Origin: an uncultured Enorma sp.
Lineage (GTDB): Bacteria > Actinomycetota > Coriobacteriia > Coriobacteriales > Coriobacteriaceae
Direction of reading: 5' to 3'
DNA: 39,693 nucleotides
NCBI GenBank assembly: GCA_905210055.1
Contig: CAJLVH010000003.1
Span: 1 to 39,693, forward strand
Under the pieces are notes generated by a model. That model saw nothing but the letters and a program-made list of their open reading frames with translations. It ran no database searches and had not been told where the DNA came from. The first letter of the stretch is position 1. Every line of letters begins with the position of its first letter. A program made the translations under genes and the position numbers. Below, piece by piece: positions 21,750-31,397 of this stretch.

Positions 21750-24482
21750 CTAGGAGAAATCGACGAGCTGCACCTTAAGCGAGGCGATCTGCGAGCGCAG
21801 TTCCTCGGCGCGGTCGCGCTTCTTCTGCACGACCTCGGGCGCGGCCTTAGCAACGAAGCCCTCATTCGCGAGCGTCTTCTCAGCGCCGGTGAGCTCCTTT
21901 TCTGCCTTGGCGATCTCCTTCTCGATACGGGCGCGCTCGGCAGCGAAGTCCACAAGATCGCCCACGATCACATAGGCATCGAAATCGGATCCGGCGAGGG
22001 CGATGGAGCCCTCTGGCTTCTCGGCAAGCGCATCGGTAGAGATGCCGAGCGAACTCACGCGAGCAAACGTGCAGATGAAGTCCGCCATGCCGCGAATGGC
22101 TTCGGCGACCTCGTGAGAAGCGGCGTGGACATGCACGTCGAGTTGCTCCTTGGGGCTGATGCGGTAGCGAGCGCGCGTGGAACGAACGTCCGTCACCACC
22201 GCACACGTGAGCTCAAAGGCGCGCTCGGCGGGTTCGTCGATCCACTGCGCATACGCCTCCGGCTCCGGCCAAGCTGCCACCATGAGCGCATCAGCGCGAC
22301 GGCTCTCCCCCGCCTCGTCGACGTCGAGGGCGCTCACCGGCATCTGATCCCAAATGGCTTCGGTCACGAACGGCATGAACGGATGCATGAGGCGCAGGCA
22401 GGTGTCGAGCACGAAGATGAGGTTGCGCTGCGCCTGCAGGCGATCGGCGTCGTCCTCGCCCACCGCGTTCAGCCGCGTCTTGGTAACCTCCACGTACCAG
22501 TCGCAGACCTCGTTCCAGAAGAACGCCTGCACGTTGCGAACGACATCTCCGAAGTTGTAGGTCTCGATGCCCTCGGTCACGGCGCGCACCTGCTTGGCCA
22601 GGCGACTGAACATCCAGGCGTCGGCCGCGGTCTCGATTACGGGTTTGCCAAGCTCGTAACCCTCCATGTTCATAAGGAGGAAGCGGCTCGCGTTCCAGAT
22701 CTTCGTGACGAACGCGCGTGCCTGCTCCGTGCGGGCGCTACCCAAAAACTCGTGCGTCTTCTTATCGATGTCTGCGTCGAACTTCACGTCCTGGTTGTTC
22801 GTGAAGAGCGAGAGCAGATTGAAGCGCATGGCATCGGCACCGTACTTGTCGATGAGGTCCATGGGGTCGACGCCGTTGCCCTTGCTCTTGGACATGCGGC
22901 TGCCGTCCTTGGCGAGGATCGTGGGATAGATCACAACGTCGCGGAAGGGCTCTTCGCCCAGGAAGTACTCGGAGCTCATGATCATGCGCGCCACCCAGAG
23001 GGCGATGATGTCGCGCGCGGTGACGAGCGCCGTGGTGGGATGATGCCCCTCGAGCTCCTTAGGTCGCTGCGGCCAGCCCTGTGTGGCGAACGTCCACAAC
23101 TGGGAGCTGAACCAGGTATCCAACACGTTCTCATCCTGGTGCACGTGATGTCCGCCGCACTTAGGACACACGCCCGTGTCCTCCATGAGCGCGTCCTCCC
23201 ATCCACAGTCTTCACAGTAGAAGACCGGGATGCGGTGTCCCCACCAGAGCTGGCGCGAGATGCACCAATCTTTGAGGTTTTCCATCCACGTGAGGTAGCT
23301 CTGCTTCCAGCGCTCGGCGTTGAAGCGCACCCTCCCGCTCTCGACCGCCTCGATGGCCGGACCCTTGAGCTTGTCCACAGCGACGAACCACTGCTCGGAG
23401 AGCCAGGGTTCGAGCGTGGTATCGCAGCGGTAGCAGTGCATGACGGAGTGCTCATGCTCCTCGATGTGGTCGAGCAGACCGTGCTCCTCGAACCACGCGA
23501 CCACCGCCTCGCGGCACTCGTCGCGGCTCATGCCGGTGAACGAACCGTAGCCCTCCACCACGACAGCGTGCTCATCGAAGATGTTGATCTGCGGGAGGTC
23601 GTGTGCGACGCCCATGGCGTAGTCGTTAGGGTCGTGCGCAGGTGTGACCTTCACGAAACCCGTACCAAAGCCGGCATCGACGTGCCAATCGTCGAAGATG
23701 GGAATCTCGCGATCGACGATGGGCAGCTTCACGGTCTTGCCAATGAACGCGGACTTCTCCGGATCCTTCGGCGAGACGGCCACACCGGTGTCGCCGAGCA
23801 TGGTCTCGGGGCGCGTGGTTGCCACGACGATGTAGTCCTGGCCGTTCACCGGCTCCGTAAGCGGATAGCGCAGGTACCAGAGGTGCCCCTGCTCGTCCTT
23901 GTACTCAGCCTCGTCGTCGGAGATGGCGGTGGTGCAGCTCGGGCACCAGTTCACGATGCGCTTGCCGCGGTAGATGAGTCCGTCGTGATACCAATCGCAG
24001 AACACGCGACGAACCGCTTCGGCGTACTCGGGATCCATGGTGAAGCGCTCACCCTCGAAATCGACGGAGCAGCCCATGCGGCGAATCTGGTTCTGGATGA
24101 TGCCGCCGTACTCGTGCGTCCAGTCCCAGCACGCATCGAGGAACGCCTCTCGTCCCATCTCAAGGCGGTTCTTGCCCTCGCTCTTGAGCTTCTTGTCCAC
24201 CTTCGTCTGCGTGGCAATGCCTGCATGATCCGTACCCAAGATCCAGCGCGTGGAGCGGCCGCGCATGCGCGCCTCGCGCACGATCGCGTCCTGGATGGAA
24301 TCATCGAGGGCGTGCCCCATATGCAGCATGCCGGTGACGTTCGGCGGCGGGATGACGACGGTGCAGTCGCCCGCTCCGGGATAGCGCTCTGGTTTGCGCT
24401 GGTAGTACCCACCGGCAAGCCACTTCTCCAAGATCTTCGGCTCGGTCGAAGCGGGGTCGTATGTCTTCGGCATCTCTTCCAT
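21750..24482 (-). CDS. valS: valyl-tRNA synthetase
   Basis: Charges tRNA-Val. 910 residues. Class I signature PPNVTGMLHMGHA (HIGH as HMGH) near residue 46, editing domain with TTRPETMLGDTGVAV, tryptophan-rich DWCISRQLWWGHRIP, a CPKCGG zinc-type knuckle, and RMSKSKGN (KMSKS as RMSKS) followed by the anticodon domain and a C-terminal coiled coil rich in Lys/Glu (IEKEIAKAEKELTGAEKTLA) typical of ValRS. Start chosen at the ATG at 24482 with AAGGA about 10 nt upstream; the frame stays open 54 codons further but runs into the promoter region. No T-box leader found. It lies downstream of clpX on the same strand behind a strong terminator. Confidence 0.97.
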   Translation of the reverse strand: MEEMPKTYDPASTEPKILEKWLAGGYYQRKPERYPGAGDCTVVIPPPNVTGMLHMGHALDDSIQDAIVREARMRGRSTRWILGTDHAGIATQTKVDKKLKSEGKNRLEMGREAFLDACWDWTHEYGGIIQNQIRRMGCSVDFEGERFTMDPEYAEAVRRVFCDWYHDGLIYRGKRIVNWCPSCTTAISDDEAEYKDEQGHLWYLRYPLTEPVNGQDYIVVATTRPETMLGDTGVAVSPKDPEKSAFIGKTVKLPIVDREIPIFDDWHVDAGFGTGFVKVTPAHDPNDYAMGVAHDLPQINIFDEHAVVVEGYGSFTGMSRDECREAVVAWFEEHGLLDHIEEHEHSVMHCYRCDTTLEPWLSEQWFVAVDKLKGPAIEAVESGRVRFNAERWKQSYLTWMENLKDWCISRQLWWGHRIPVFYCEDCGWEDALMEDTGVCPKCGGHHVHQDENVLDTWFSSQLWTFATQGWPQRPKELEGHHPTTALVTARDIIALWVARMIMSSEYFLGEEPFRDVVIYPTILAKDGSRMSKSKGNGVDPMDLIDKYGADAMRFNLLSLFTNNQDVKFDADIDKKTHEFLGSARTEQARAFVTKIWNASRFLLMNMEGYELGKPVIETAADAWMFSRLAKQVRAVTEGIETYNFGDVVRNVQAFFWNEVCDWYVEVTKTRLNAVGEDDADRLQAQRNLIFVLDTCLRLMHPFMPFVTEAIWDQMPVSALDVDEAGESRRADALMVAAWPEPEAYAQWIDEPAERAFELTCAVVTDVRSTRARYRISPKEQLDVHVHAASHEVAEAIRGMADFICTFARVSSLGISTDALAEKPEGSIALAGSDFDAYVIVGDLVDFAAERARIEKEIAKAEKELTGAEKTLANEGFVAKAAPEVVQKKRDRAEELRSQIASLKVQLVDFS

Positions 24483-24554
24483 AGATGGAGTCCTTCCAAA
24501 AGCATCAGCCCGTGAACGAACGGGTCGACTGGCTTTGATTTTCGCATAGCCGAA

Positions 24555-24563
24555 AGGATAGCA
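24555..24563 (-). promoter_or_regulatory. possible extended -10 of valS
   Basis: TGCTATCCT on the minus strand, about 75 nt before the valS ATG, resembling the TGCTATCAT boxes at 3037 and 28569. The rest of the 24483-24803 gap holds only the clpX terminator. Confidence 0.35.
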
Positions 24564-24666
24564 CAGGCGCCCTTGCGTCATCCGCTCTGCTATGCGATGA
24601 CACAAGTTGTAGCAACGAATCCGACGACCGTCGCGACATGGCACCTAACCGCCCGGCCCCATAGCT

Positions 24667-24721
24667 AAAAAATGCGGAAACCGTCACGAAGGGCTCTCTA
24701 AAGCTCTCTTCGTGACGGTTT
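24667..24721 (-). terminator. intrinsic terminator of clpPX
   Basis: Perfect 14-bp stem, AAACCGTCACGAAG (24678-24691) with 24708-24721, plus partial GAGAGC/GCTCTC pairing inside, followed on the minus strand by GCATTTTTT. Confidence 0.88.
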
Positions 24722-24803
24722 GGACAATTTCTAGCAACGAGGCCAACGCAGAACGGCGAGCCCGGCGCGCTCACGGCCGGCGCGCTATCGGGCAGCACAC
24801 GGC

Positions 24804-26254
<1,451 letters not shown>

Positions 26255-26255
<1 letters not shown>

Positions 26256-26878
26256 TATTCAGCACCTTTCGAAGCATCCTCGCGAGAAGCGATGATGCGG
26301 TCCACGAGGCCGTAGGAAAGCGCGGCTTCAGCTCGCAGGTAATGGTCGCGCTCGGTGTCGCGCTCGACCTTCTTGATGGGCTGGCCGGTCGCATCGGAGA
26401 GGATACGGTTCAGGTTGTGACGAGTTTCCTTGATCTCCTGCGCGACGATCTCGATCTCGGTCTGCTGGCCGCTCGCGCCGCCACTCGGCTGATGGATCAT
26501 AACCATGGAATTCGGCAGGCAGAAGCGCTTGCCCTTCGCGCCGCACGCGAGGAGCACCGCAGCCATGGAAGCAGCCATACCCACGCAGATGGTCGAAACG
26601 TCCGGCTTGATGAAGTTCATGGTGTCGAGAATCGCGAGACCGGAGTAGACCTCGCCACCCGGCGAGTTGATGTAGAGCGAGATGTCCTTCTCCGCGTCTT
26701 GGCTCTCGAGGTGCAGAAGCTGCGCGATCACGAGATTCGCGGTCACGGAGTTGATCTCTTCGCCCAGAAAGACGATGCGGTCGTTCAAGAGGCGCGAGTA
26801 GATGTCGTAGCTGCGCTCACCGCGCGGCGTCTGCTCGATGACGTAGGGCACGAGCGCGGAATCGATTCGGGAGATCAT
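26255..26878 (-). CDS. clpP: ClpP, proteolytic subunit of the Clp protease
   Basis: Serine peptidase forming the tetradecameric chamber. 207 residues with the catalytic triad Ser104 (GMAASMA), His129 (MIHQPSGG) and Asp178 (ERDHYL), and the NSPGGEV strand that binds substrate. Start at the ATG at 26878, preceded by AAAGGAG with about 6 nt spacing; the N-terminal propeptide is short. Operon with clpX downstream (1-nt overlap) and tig upstream on the same strand, with a hairpin between tig and clpP. This tig-clpP-clpX order is common in bacteria. Confidence 0.97.
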
Positions 26879-26920
26879 GCGGCTCCTTTCCAGTGGTTCG
26901 AACGTAGATTCCAAGAAACG

Positions 26921-26964
26921 CGTACGGTGGCCAGAGCCCGCTGTGCGAGGCCGACCACCGTACG
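26921..26964 (-). terminator. hairpin between tig and clpP
   Basis: CGTACGGTGG (26921-26930) and CCACCGTACG (26955-26964) pair perfectly, with GGCC/GGCC inside; on the minus strand it is followed by CGTTTCTTGG, a poor T-tract. It may only partly separate tig from clpPX. Confidence 0.5.
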
Positions 26965-27028
26965 ATCGCGTTGGTTTACCGGTATGGAACGATACCCATA
27001 TCGAACGAGGTTATACCGAGGGCGTGCG

Positions 27029-28369
27029 CTACTCGGCAGTCTCCTCGGCGTCCTGCTCCTCGGCAGCGCGGGCGGTCTCGTCGACCTCCGTCACCTGGGC
27101 GTTCTCCACGAGCCAGTCGCAAGCCTTCGAACGGCGGATGGAGTCGCGCACGGCGGGCATGCGGCCATCGGCGGTGAACGCAGCCTTGGACGCCTCGACG
27201 TCCTCGACGCCGGCGCGCTCGAACTCGGCGTTCACGTCATCCTCGGTGGCCTCGATCTTGAGCTCGCGAGCGAGCGCATCGAGGGCGAGCGACTCGCGGG
27301 CGACGTCATTTGCCTGCTGATGCAGGTCGGCGATGAACTGATCGCTCGTAAGACGGTTGGCCTGGAGCCACTGGTCGAGGCTCATGCCACGCTGGGAGAG
27401 GTTCGAGAGGAACTGCTGGCCGAGATCCTGGAACACGGACTGCTCGTAATCCTCGTCCATCTCCTCGAGCTCGAGGCGCTCGGCGAGGGCGGTCACGCAA
27501 CGGCTCTCCTTGATGCCGGGAAGGCGCGCCTCCTTGTCCTGCTCGATCTCAAGCTTCACGGCGTCGCGCATGGCGTCGACGCTGTCGAAGCCGAACGTCT
27601 CCTTGGCGAGCTCGTCGGTGAGCTCGGGGGTGATGCGGGCACGGATGGACTTGACGGTCGCCTTGATCGCTGCCTCCTCGGCCTTTTCGCCTTCGGCGGC
27701 CTCAGGGGTCCAAGAGATCTCCTTGGACTCGTCGACCTTCATGCCCTTGAGCGCCTCCTCGACTGCCTCGGGAAGCGAGCCGGAGCCCACGAAGACCGCG
27801 CGACCCTCGCCGGCAAGTGACTCGGCGTTCTTGACGTCCTCAATATCGACCGTGAGGAAGTCTTCGGCCTCGACGCCGCGATCCGTGACGTCCTCGAACT
27901 TCACCTGATAAGCAAGGAGCATGTTCACCTGGGCGTCGATCTCGGCCTCGGTGACCTCGGCGGGCGGCATCTCGATGGAGACGGCGTCATAGGAGGAGAG
28001 CGACGGCATGGGACGAAGCTTGTACTGAACCTTGAAGGTGTAGTCCTCGCCGTCTTTCGCGAGATCGATCTCCTCGAGATCGGTGTTCTTGAAGTCGCCA
28101 TCCTTCACGGGAACGATATCGAGCTCATTGATGATCGCGGGCGCGGCAGCGGAGAGGAGCTCCTCGGTGGCGTTGGCGTGCGCAAGTTCGGGACCCACGG
28201 CCTTGTCGATGACCGGACGCGGAGCCTTGCCGGGACGGAAACCGTGGAAGTTGTACTTCTTGGCGACGTCGCGGTACGCCTTCTTGACTGCGTTGTCGAC
28301 GTCGGCGGCGGGGATGGTCACCGTCGCGGTCAGGATACCGTTCTCGACGTCAGAATGAGTGATGTTCAA
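27029..28369 (-). CDS. tig: trigger factor, ribosome-bound chaperone and prolyl isomerase
   Basis: 446 residues. N-terminal ribosome-binding domain with FHGFRPGKAPRPVI (the signature near residue 43-56), central FKBP-type domain around 155-245 (DRGVEAEDFLTVDIEDVKN), and a long helical C-terminal domain ending in a Glu/Ala-rich acidic tail. The start is a TTG at 28369: it follows AGAGGAGG with about 5 nt spacing and gives the correct N-terminus (NITHSDVENG), and there is no ATG near. The open frame continues upstream through a tRNA gene, which is clearly not coding. tRNA-Leu lies 95 nt upstream on the same strand and could share a transcript. Confidence 0.95.
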   Translation of the reverse strand: MNITHSDVENGILTATVTIPAADVDNAVKKAYRDVAKKYNFHGFRPGKAPRPVIDKAVGPELAHANATEELLSAAAPAIINELDIVPVKDGDFKNTDLEEIDLAKDGEDYTFKVQYKLRPMPSLSSYDAVSIEMPPAEVTEAEIDAQVNMLLAYQVKFEDVTDRGVEAEDFLTVDIEDVKNAESLAGEGRAVFVGSGSLPEAVEEALKGMKVDESKEISWTPEAAEGEKAEEAAIKATVKSIRARITPELTDELAKETFGFDSVDAMRDAVKLEIEQDKEARLPGIKESRCVTALAERLELEEMDEDYEQSVFQDLGQQFLSNLSQRGMSLDQWLQANRLTSDQFIADLHQQANDVARESLALDALARELKIEATEDDVNAEFERAGVEDVEASKAAFTADGRMPAVRDSIRRSKACDWLVENAQVTEVDETARAAEEQDAEETAE

Positions 28370-28464
28370 CGTTCCTCCTCTAGTACCTACCCAGCATAGC
28401 TTCAGGTGCTGGAACCTGTTCGTCCATGAGCTGCCTGCGCGCGGATGGCGCACGGCACCTGCGG

Positions 28465-28548
<84 letters not shown>

Positions 28549-28568
28549 AATTCACGCACAGCTTTCGT

Positions 28569-28577
28569 ATGATAGCA
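28569..28577 (-). promoter_or_regulatory. possible extended -10 of tRNA-Leu
   Basis: TGCTATCAT, 20 nt before the tRNA 5' end, same nine bases as at 3037-3045; no clear -35. The remaining gap to 28735 shows a GGGGACGGGT fragment at 28697 but no gene. Confidence 0.4.
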
Positions 28578-28735
28578 GATACCGCCTGCAAGCACACGGT
28601 AAAGCTTCTCCCGTGCTGGGCTCACACGCAGCCCCCACAACGACAGCCATCTGGCAAGGTTGGTACAAGGCACGCGTCGCTTCGGAGGCGTCACTTTGGG
28701 GACGGGTACGTTCGTGCCGCATGTAGTGTATTGGG

Positions 28736-29326
28736 CTACAGCTCGATGATCTGAGAACCGCAGGCGTTGATGACGCGCGTGCCGGACGGGTGGGCATGTT
28801 CGCGCTCGATACGTCCGTACTCCATGTGCACGTGGCCGTGGACAAGGATGCGCGGCTGGAGCATCTCGAGCGCTACGTTGAACGCCTCGAACCCCTGATG
28901 CGGGTAGTCATCCAAATCTCCGCAGCCGTGCGGGGGCACATGCGTCACCATGAGATCCGCTCCGCCCGTCCACTTCGCCCGCAGCGCAAGCTTGAACATG
29001 CGCCAACGCATCTCCTGCTCGGTGAAACCGTACACCCGATCGTTGTAGCGCAGCGACCCCCCGAGTCCCATGACGCGCACGCCCGAGCATTCAACGATCT
29101 TGCCGTCGATGGGCGTGCACCCGAGCGGCGGGTTTTCCTCGTAGCCCGTATCGTGATTTCCCGGAACATAGAGCAGGGGCACGTTCGCGAGCGTCACGAT
29201 GGTCTCGAGGTAGCTGGCGCGCAGGTCGCCACACGAAACGATGAAGTCGATATGCCCGAGCTGCTCCAAGCCTGCGCAGGTCGTGAGACGGTCTTCCTCG
29301 GTATCCGAGACGGCAAGGATCCTCAT
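28736..29326 (-). CDS. calcineurin-like metallophosphoesterase
   Basis: 196 residues, single domain. Motifs in order: VSDTEED (residues 6-12), VSCGDLRA, VPGNHDTG, VTHVPPHG and VHGHVHME, i.e. the dinuclear-metal phosphoesterase set. The first motif, normally DxH, reads DTE here; a DxE variant occurs in some cytosolic members as far as I recall, so activity is not excluded. Substrate unknown; YfcE-like phosphodiesterase is the nearest general label. The ATG at 29326 overlaps the stop of the upstream BMP-domain gene (ATGA), with AAGGGG 9 nt upstream, so the two are translationally coupled and probably act together. Confidence 0.85.
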   Translation of the reverse strand: MRILAVSDTEEDRLTTCAGLEQLGHIDFIVSCGDLRASYLETIVTLANVPLLYVPGNHDTGYEENPPLGCTPIDGKIVECSGVRVMGLGGSLRYNDRVYGFTEQEMRWRMFKLALRAKWTGGADLMVTHVPPHGCGDLDDYPHQGFEAFNVALEMLQPRILVHGHVHMEYGRIEREHAHPSGTRVINACGSQIIEL

Positions 29327-31257
29327 GAAAGCGTCCCCTTGTGCGGCAACTTCTCGACATCGAGCGGGATGAGGCCGCTCACCTCAACTTTCTCGAGACC
29401 ATCCCAGGAGAGCTCGCGCTGCTCGGGCAAACGTCCGACCACATTCGCGTTAAGCCAGCTCATGCGTACGATATCCTCGCTGGGCAGGCGTCCGGCTCCG
29501 TCCACCTGCACGATTCCTTCCTGGCTCATGAGCTCGCCGGCGAAGGGGTCAATGCGATGCGTCTGAATGGACTGGCGCAAGATCTCGATGAGCGTGCGCT
29601 GGCCGTAAGGTAGACCCTCGGCGAGCGCCACGTCGAGCACGCCGGCAGACATCCCCCACCAGTAGTTGAGCGACGCGCCGGAGACGGAAGCGCCCTGCCG
29701 TTTCCACGTCTGGTTGCGAATCGACTGCACGATGAGGCGATAGTAGCGCCCCCACTTCCAGATGGGCTCCGCGAGGTGCGTGGTCGAACCATCGTCCTCG
29801 ACGCGATAGAGCCCCCACGGCTCATCGGGTTGAGTGGGATCGGCGTAGTCGCGCGCGGAGATGATGCGCACGTCCGCCTCCGCGAGCTCGCGCTTCCAGT
29901 CGTAGTCCTTCGCCGAGAACCATTTGAGGAACACGGTGACCTTGGGGTCGACCATCGCGGCGCCAATGGCGAAGGCGTTGATCTCGGAGACGCTGCCGAA
30001 GACCGGCGTCTCGGCCACATATCCCACGCGATGGTTGTCCGCCATACTCGCCGCGAGCGCTCCGAGCAGGAACTTCGCCTCGTAGAGCCTGCCGCTGAAC
30101 GTGCGCACCGCGCTGTGCGAGAGGCTCACGGAGCAGTTGATGAACGGAACCTCCGGGTTCGTCACCGCGGCGCGCAGACAGGCACGCATCTGCGTGGGCG
30201 CGATCGTGACCACAAGGTCCGTACCAGCCGCGTCGAAGGCATCATCCTCTGCGCGGTTCTCGTAGGCGCGCGTCACGACCGTCGTGCCGAGCCGCTGCTC
30301 GAGTTTGAGTCTCCCCTTCTCGTGGAGCGCACACCAACCGTCCGTCTCAGGGCTCTTCTCGTAGATGAACGAGACGCGGAAGGGCTTGAGGGTCGCCACC
30401 TCCACGAGCCGCTTGAGCTCACCGATGACCGGTTTCTTGCCCGCTGCAGGGTCCTCAAGATAGGCGACCTTGCCGCCGTCGCGGGCGACGATGAACTCGT
30501 CCCAGATGCGCTCCACATGGCGCGCCACCTCGCTGGGCAGCGACGAAACCGCCTGCGTGAAGCCGAAGATCTTGAGGTAGACGAGAAAGGCGTCGCCCGA
30601 GCTCATGCCCAAGCGCTCGCCGCCCTGCTTGTTGAACGCCACGAGGAAGGAGTCGAAGGCGCTGCGCAAGTCGTGCACGGCGTCGTCTGGCCAGGGCTCA
30701 TCGAGCGTGCGCCCCGCGAACGCAGCGAGCTTCGCATACGAGCCCTCCTCGGAAAGGACGATGCCGTAGATGGGAGCCACGCTGTAGAAGCGCATGAACT
30801 CCTGGTAGACGCGGTAGGCTTTGGAATCGGAGGGCATGGGCACCACGCGGATGACCTGCGCCGAGATCGTGGGCTGCCCCAGGTAGCGCAGGACCGAGAC
30901 GCGTTTGTTGCCCTCCTGCACGTAGAAGCGCTGGAAGAACTCGTAGACAAGGACGGGATCGCGGATGCCCTCCTCGCGCTGGGAGTCGATGAGGTCGCTC
31001 CACTTCATGGCGAACTCCGACGTCGCCTCGGGCAGCGGCATGAAGTTCGTGGAGAAGCTGTTCTGACGACCGCGGGTGCGCGTGCCGGCGATGAGCGAGA
31101 TATCGATCTCGGTGGTGCCGACGGGGATCTCGCCCTGGCACCCCTCGCCTTTCAAGATGTCGTCGAGCGCGGGAAGATACGGATAGCGGCCGGCTGCGAC
31201 ATCGACCTGCAGCTGCTTCATCGCGAGCTTGCGCGCTTTGCGATAATCGTCGAGCAT
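29323..31257 (-). CDS. cytosolic ParB-like / BMP (PnrA-like) domain fusion
   Basis: 644 residues without signal peptide or lipobox, so cytosolic. The N-terminal third contains a ParB/sulfiredoxin-like segment: GIRDPVLVYEF, then FYVQEGNKRVSVLRYLG, then ISAQVIRVVP (about residues 92-145). From about residue 310 there is a BMP domain, the fold of PnrA-type nucleoside-binding lipoproteins: RVSFIYEKSPETDGW, HEKGRLKLEQRLG, DLVVTIAP, VGYVAETPVFGSVSEINAFAIGA and VFLKWFSAKD. BMP proteins are normally secreted ABC binding proteins; a cytosolic fusion points to sensing or catalysis instead. Start ATG at 31257 follows AAAGGAG with 6-7 nt. It is followed by the phosphoesterase with a 4-nt overlap and preceded by a large inverted repeat (31277-31379). 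Confidence 0.75.
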   Translation of the reverse strand: MLDDYRKARKLAMKQLQVDVAAGRYPYLPALDDILKGEGCQGEIPVGTTEIDISLIAGTRTRGRQNSFSTNFMPLPEATSEFAMKWSDLIDSQREEGIRDPVLVYEFFQRFYVQEGNKRVSVLRYLGQPTISAQVIRVVPMPSDSKAYRVYQEFMRFYSVAPIYGIVLSEEGSYAKLAAFAGRTLDEPWPDDAVHDLRSAFDSFLVAFNKQGGERLGMSSGDAFLVYLKIFGFTQAVSSLPSEVARHVERIWDEFIVARDGGKVAYLEDPAAGKKPVIGELKRLVEVATLKPFRVSFIYEKSPETDGWCALHEKGRLKLEQRLGTTVVTRAYENRAEDDAFDAAGTDLVVTIAPTQMRACLRAAVTNPEVPFINCSVSLSHSAVRTFSGRLYEAKFLLGALAASMADNHRVGYVAETPVFGSVSEINAFAIGAAMVDPKVTVFLKWFSAKDYDWKRELAEADVRIISARDYADPTQPDEPWGLYRVEDDGSTTHLAEPIWKWGRYYRLIVQSIRNQTWKRQGASVSGASLNYWWGMSAGVLDVALAEGLPYGQRTLIEILRQSIQTHRIDPFAGELMSQEGIVQVDGAGRLPSEDIVRMSWLNANVVGRLPEQRELSWDGLEKVEVSGLIPLDVEKLPHKGTLS

Positions 31258-31276
31258 GGGCGCTCCTTTCTCGTCG

Positions 31277-31379
31277 GGATGTAAAATAACCCCAGGGGTT
31301 TTAACATGCGCATAGCAGCGGCCAAGCAAGAAAGCACATCTTCAGCGCATGGTAAAGACCCTGGGGTTATTTTACATCC
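31277..31379. promoter_or_regulatory. perfect 21-bp inverted repeat around the BMP-gene promoter region
   Basis: Arms 31277-31297 and 31359-31379 are exact reverse complements (each contains GTAAAATAACCCCAGGG), 61 nt apart. The left arm extends into a symmetric AACCCCAGGGGTT. They lie between the alpha-galactosidase stop (31398) and the BMP-gene start (31257), and bracket TGCTATGCG, a possible extended -10. Either two operator copies or a very long hairpin. Confidence 0.65.
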
Positions 31380-31397
31380 AAGACGTGCGTCCTATGG

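Noticed and set aside
21717..24515. 932-codon plus-strand open frame over valS
   Set aside because: Antisense shadow of valS; low-complexity Leu/Val/His/Arg text and no family similarity.
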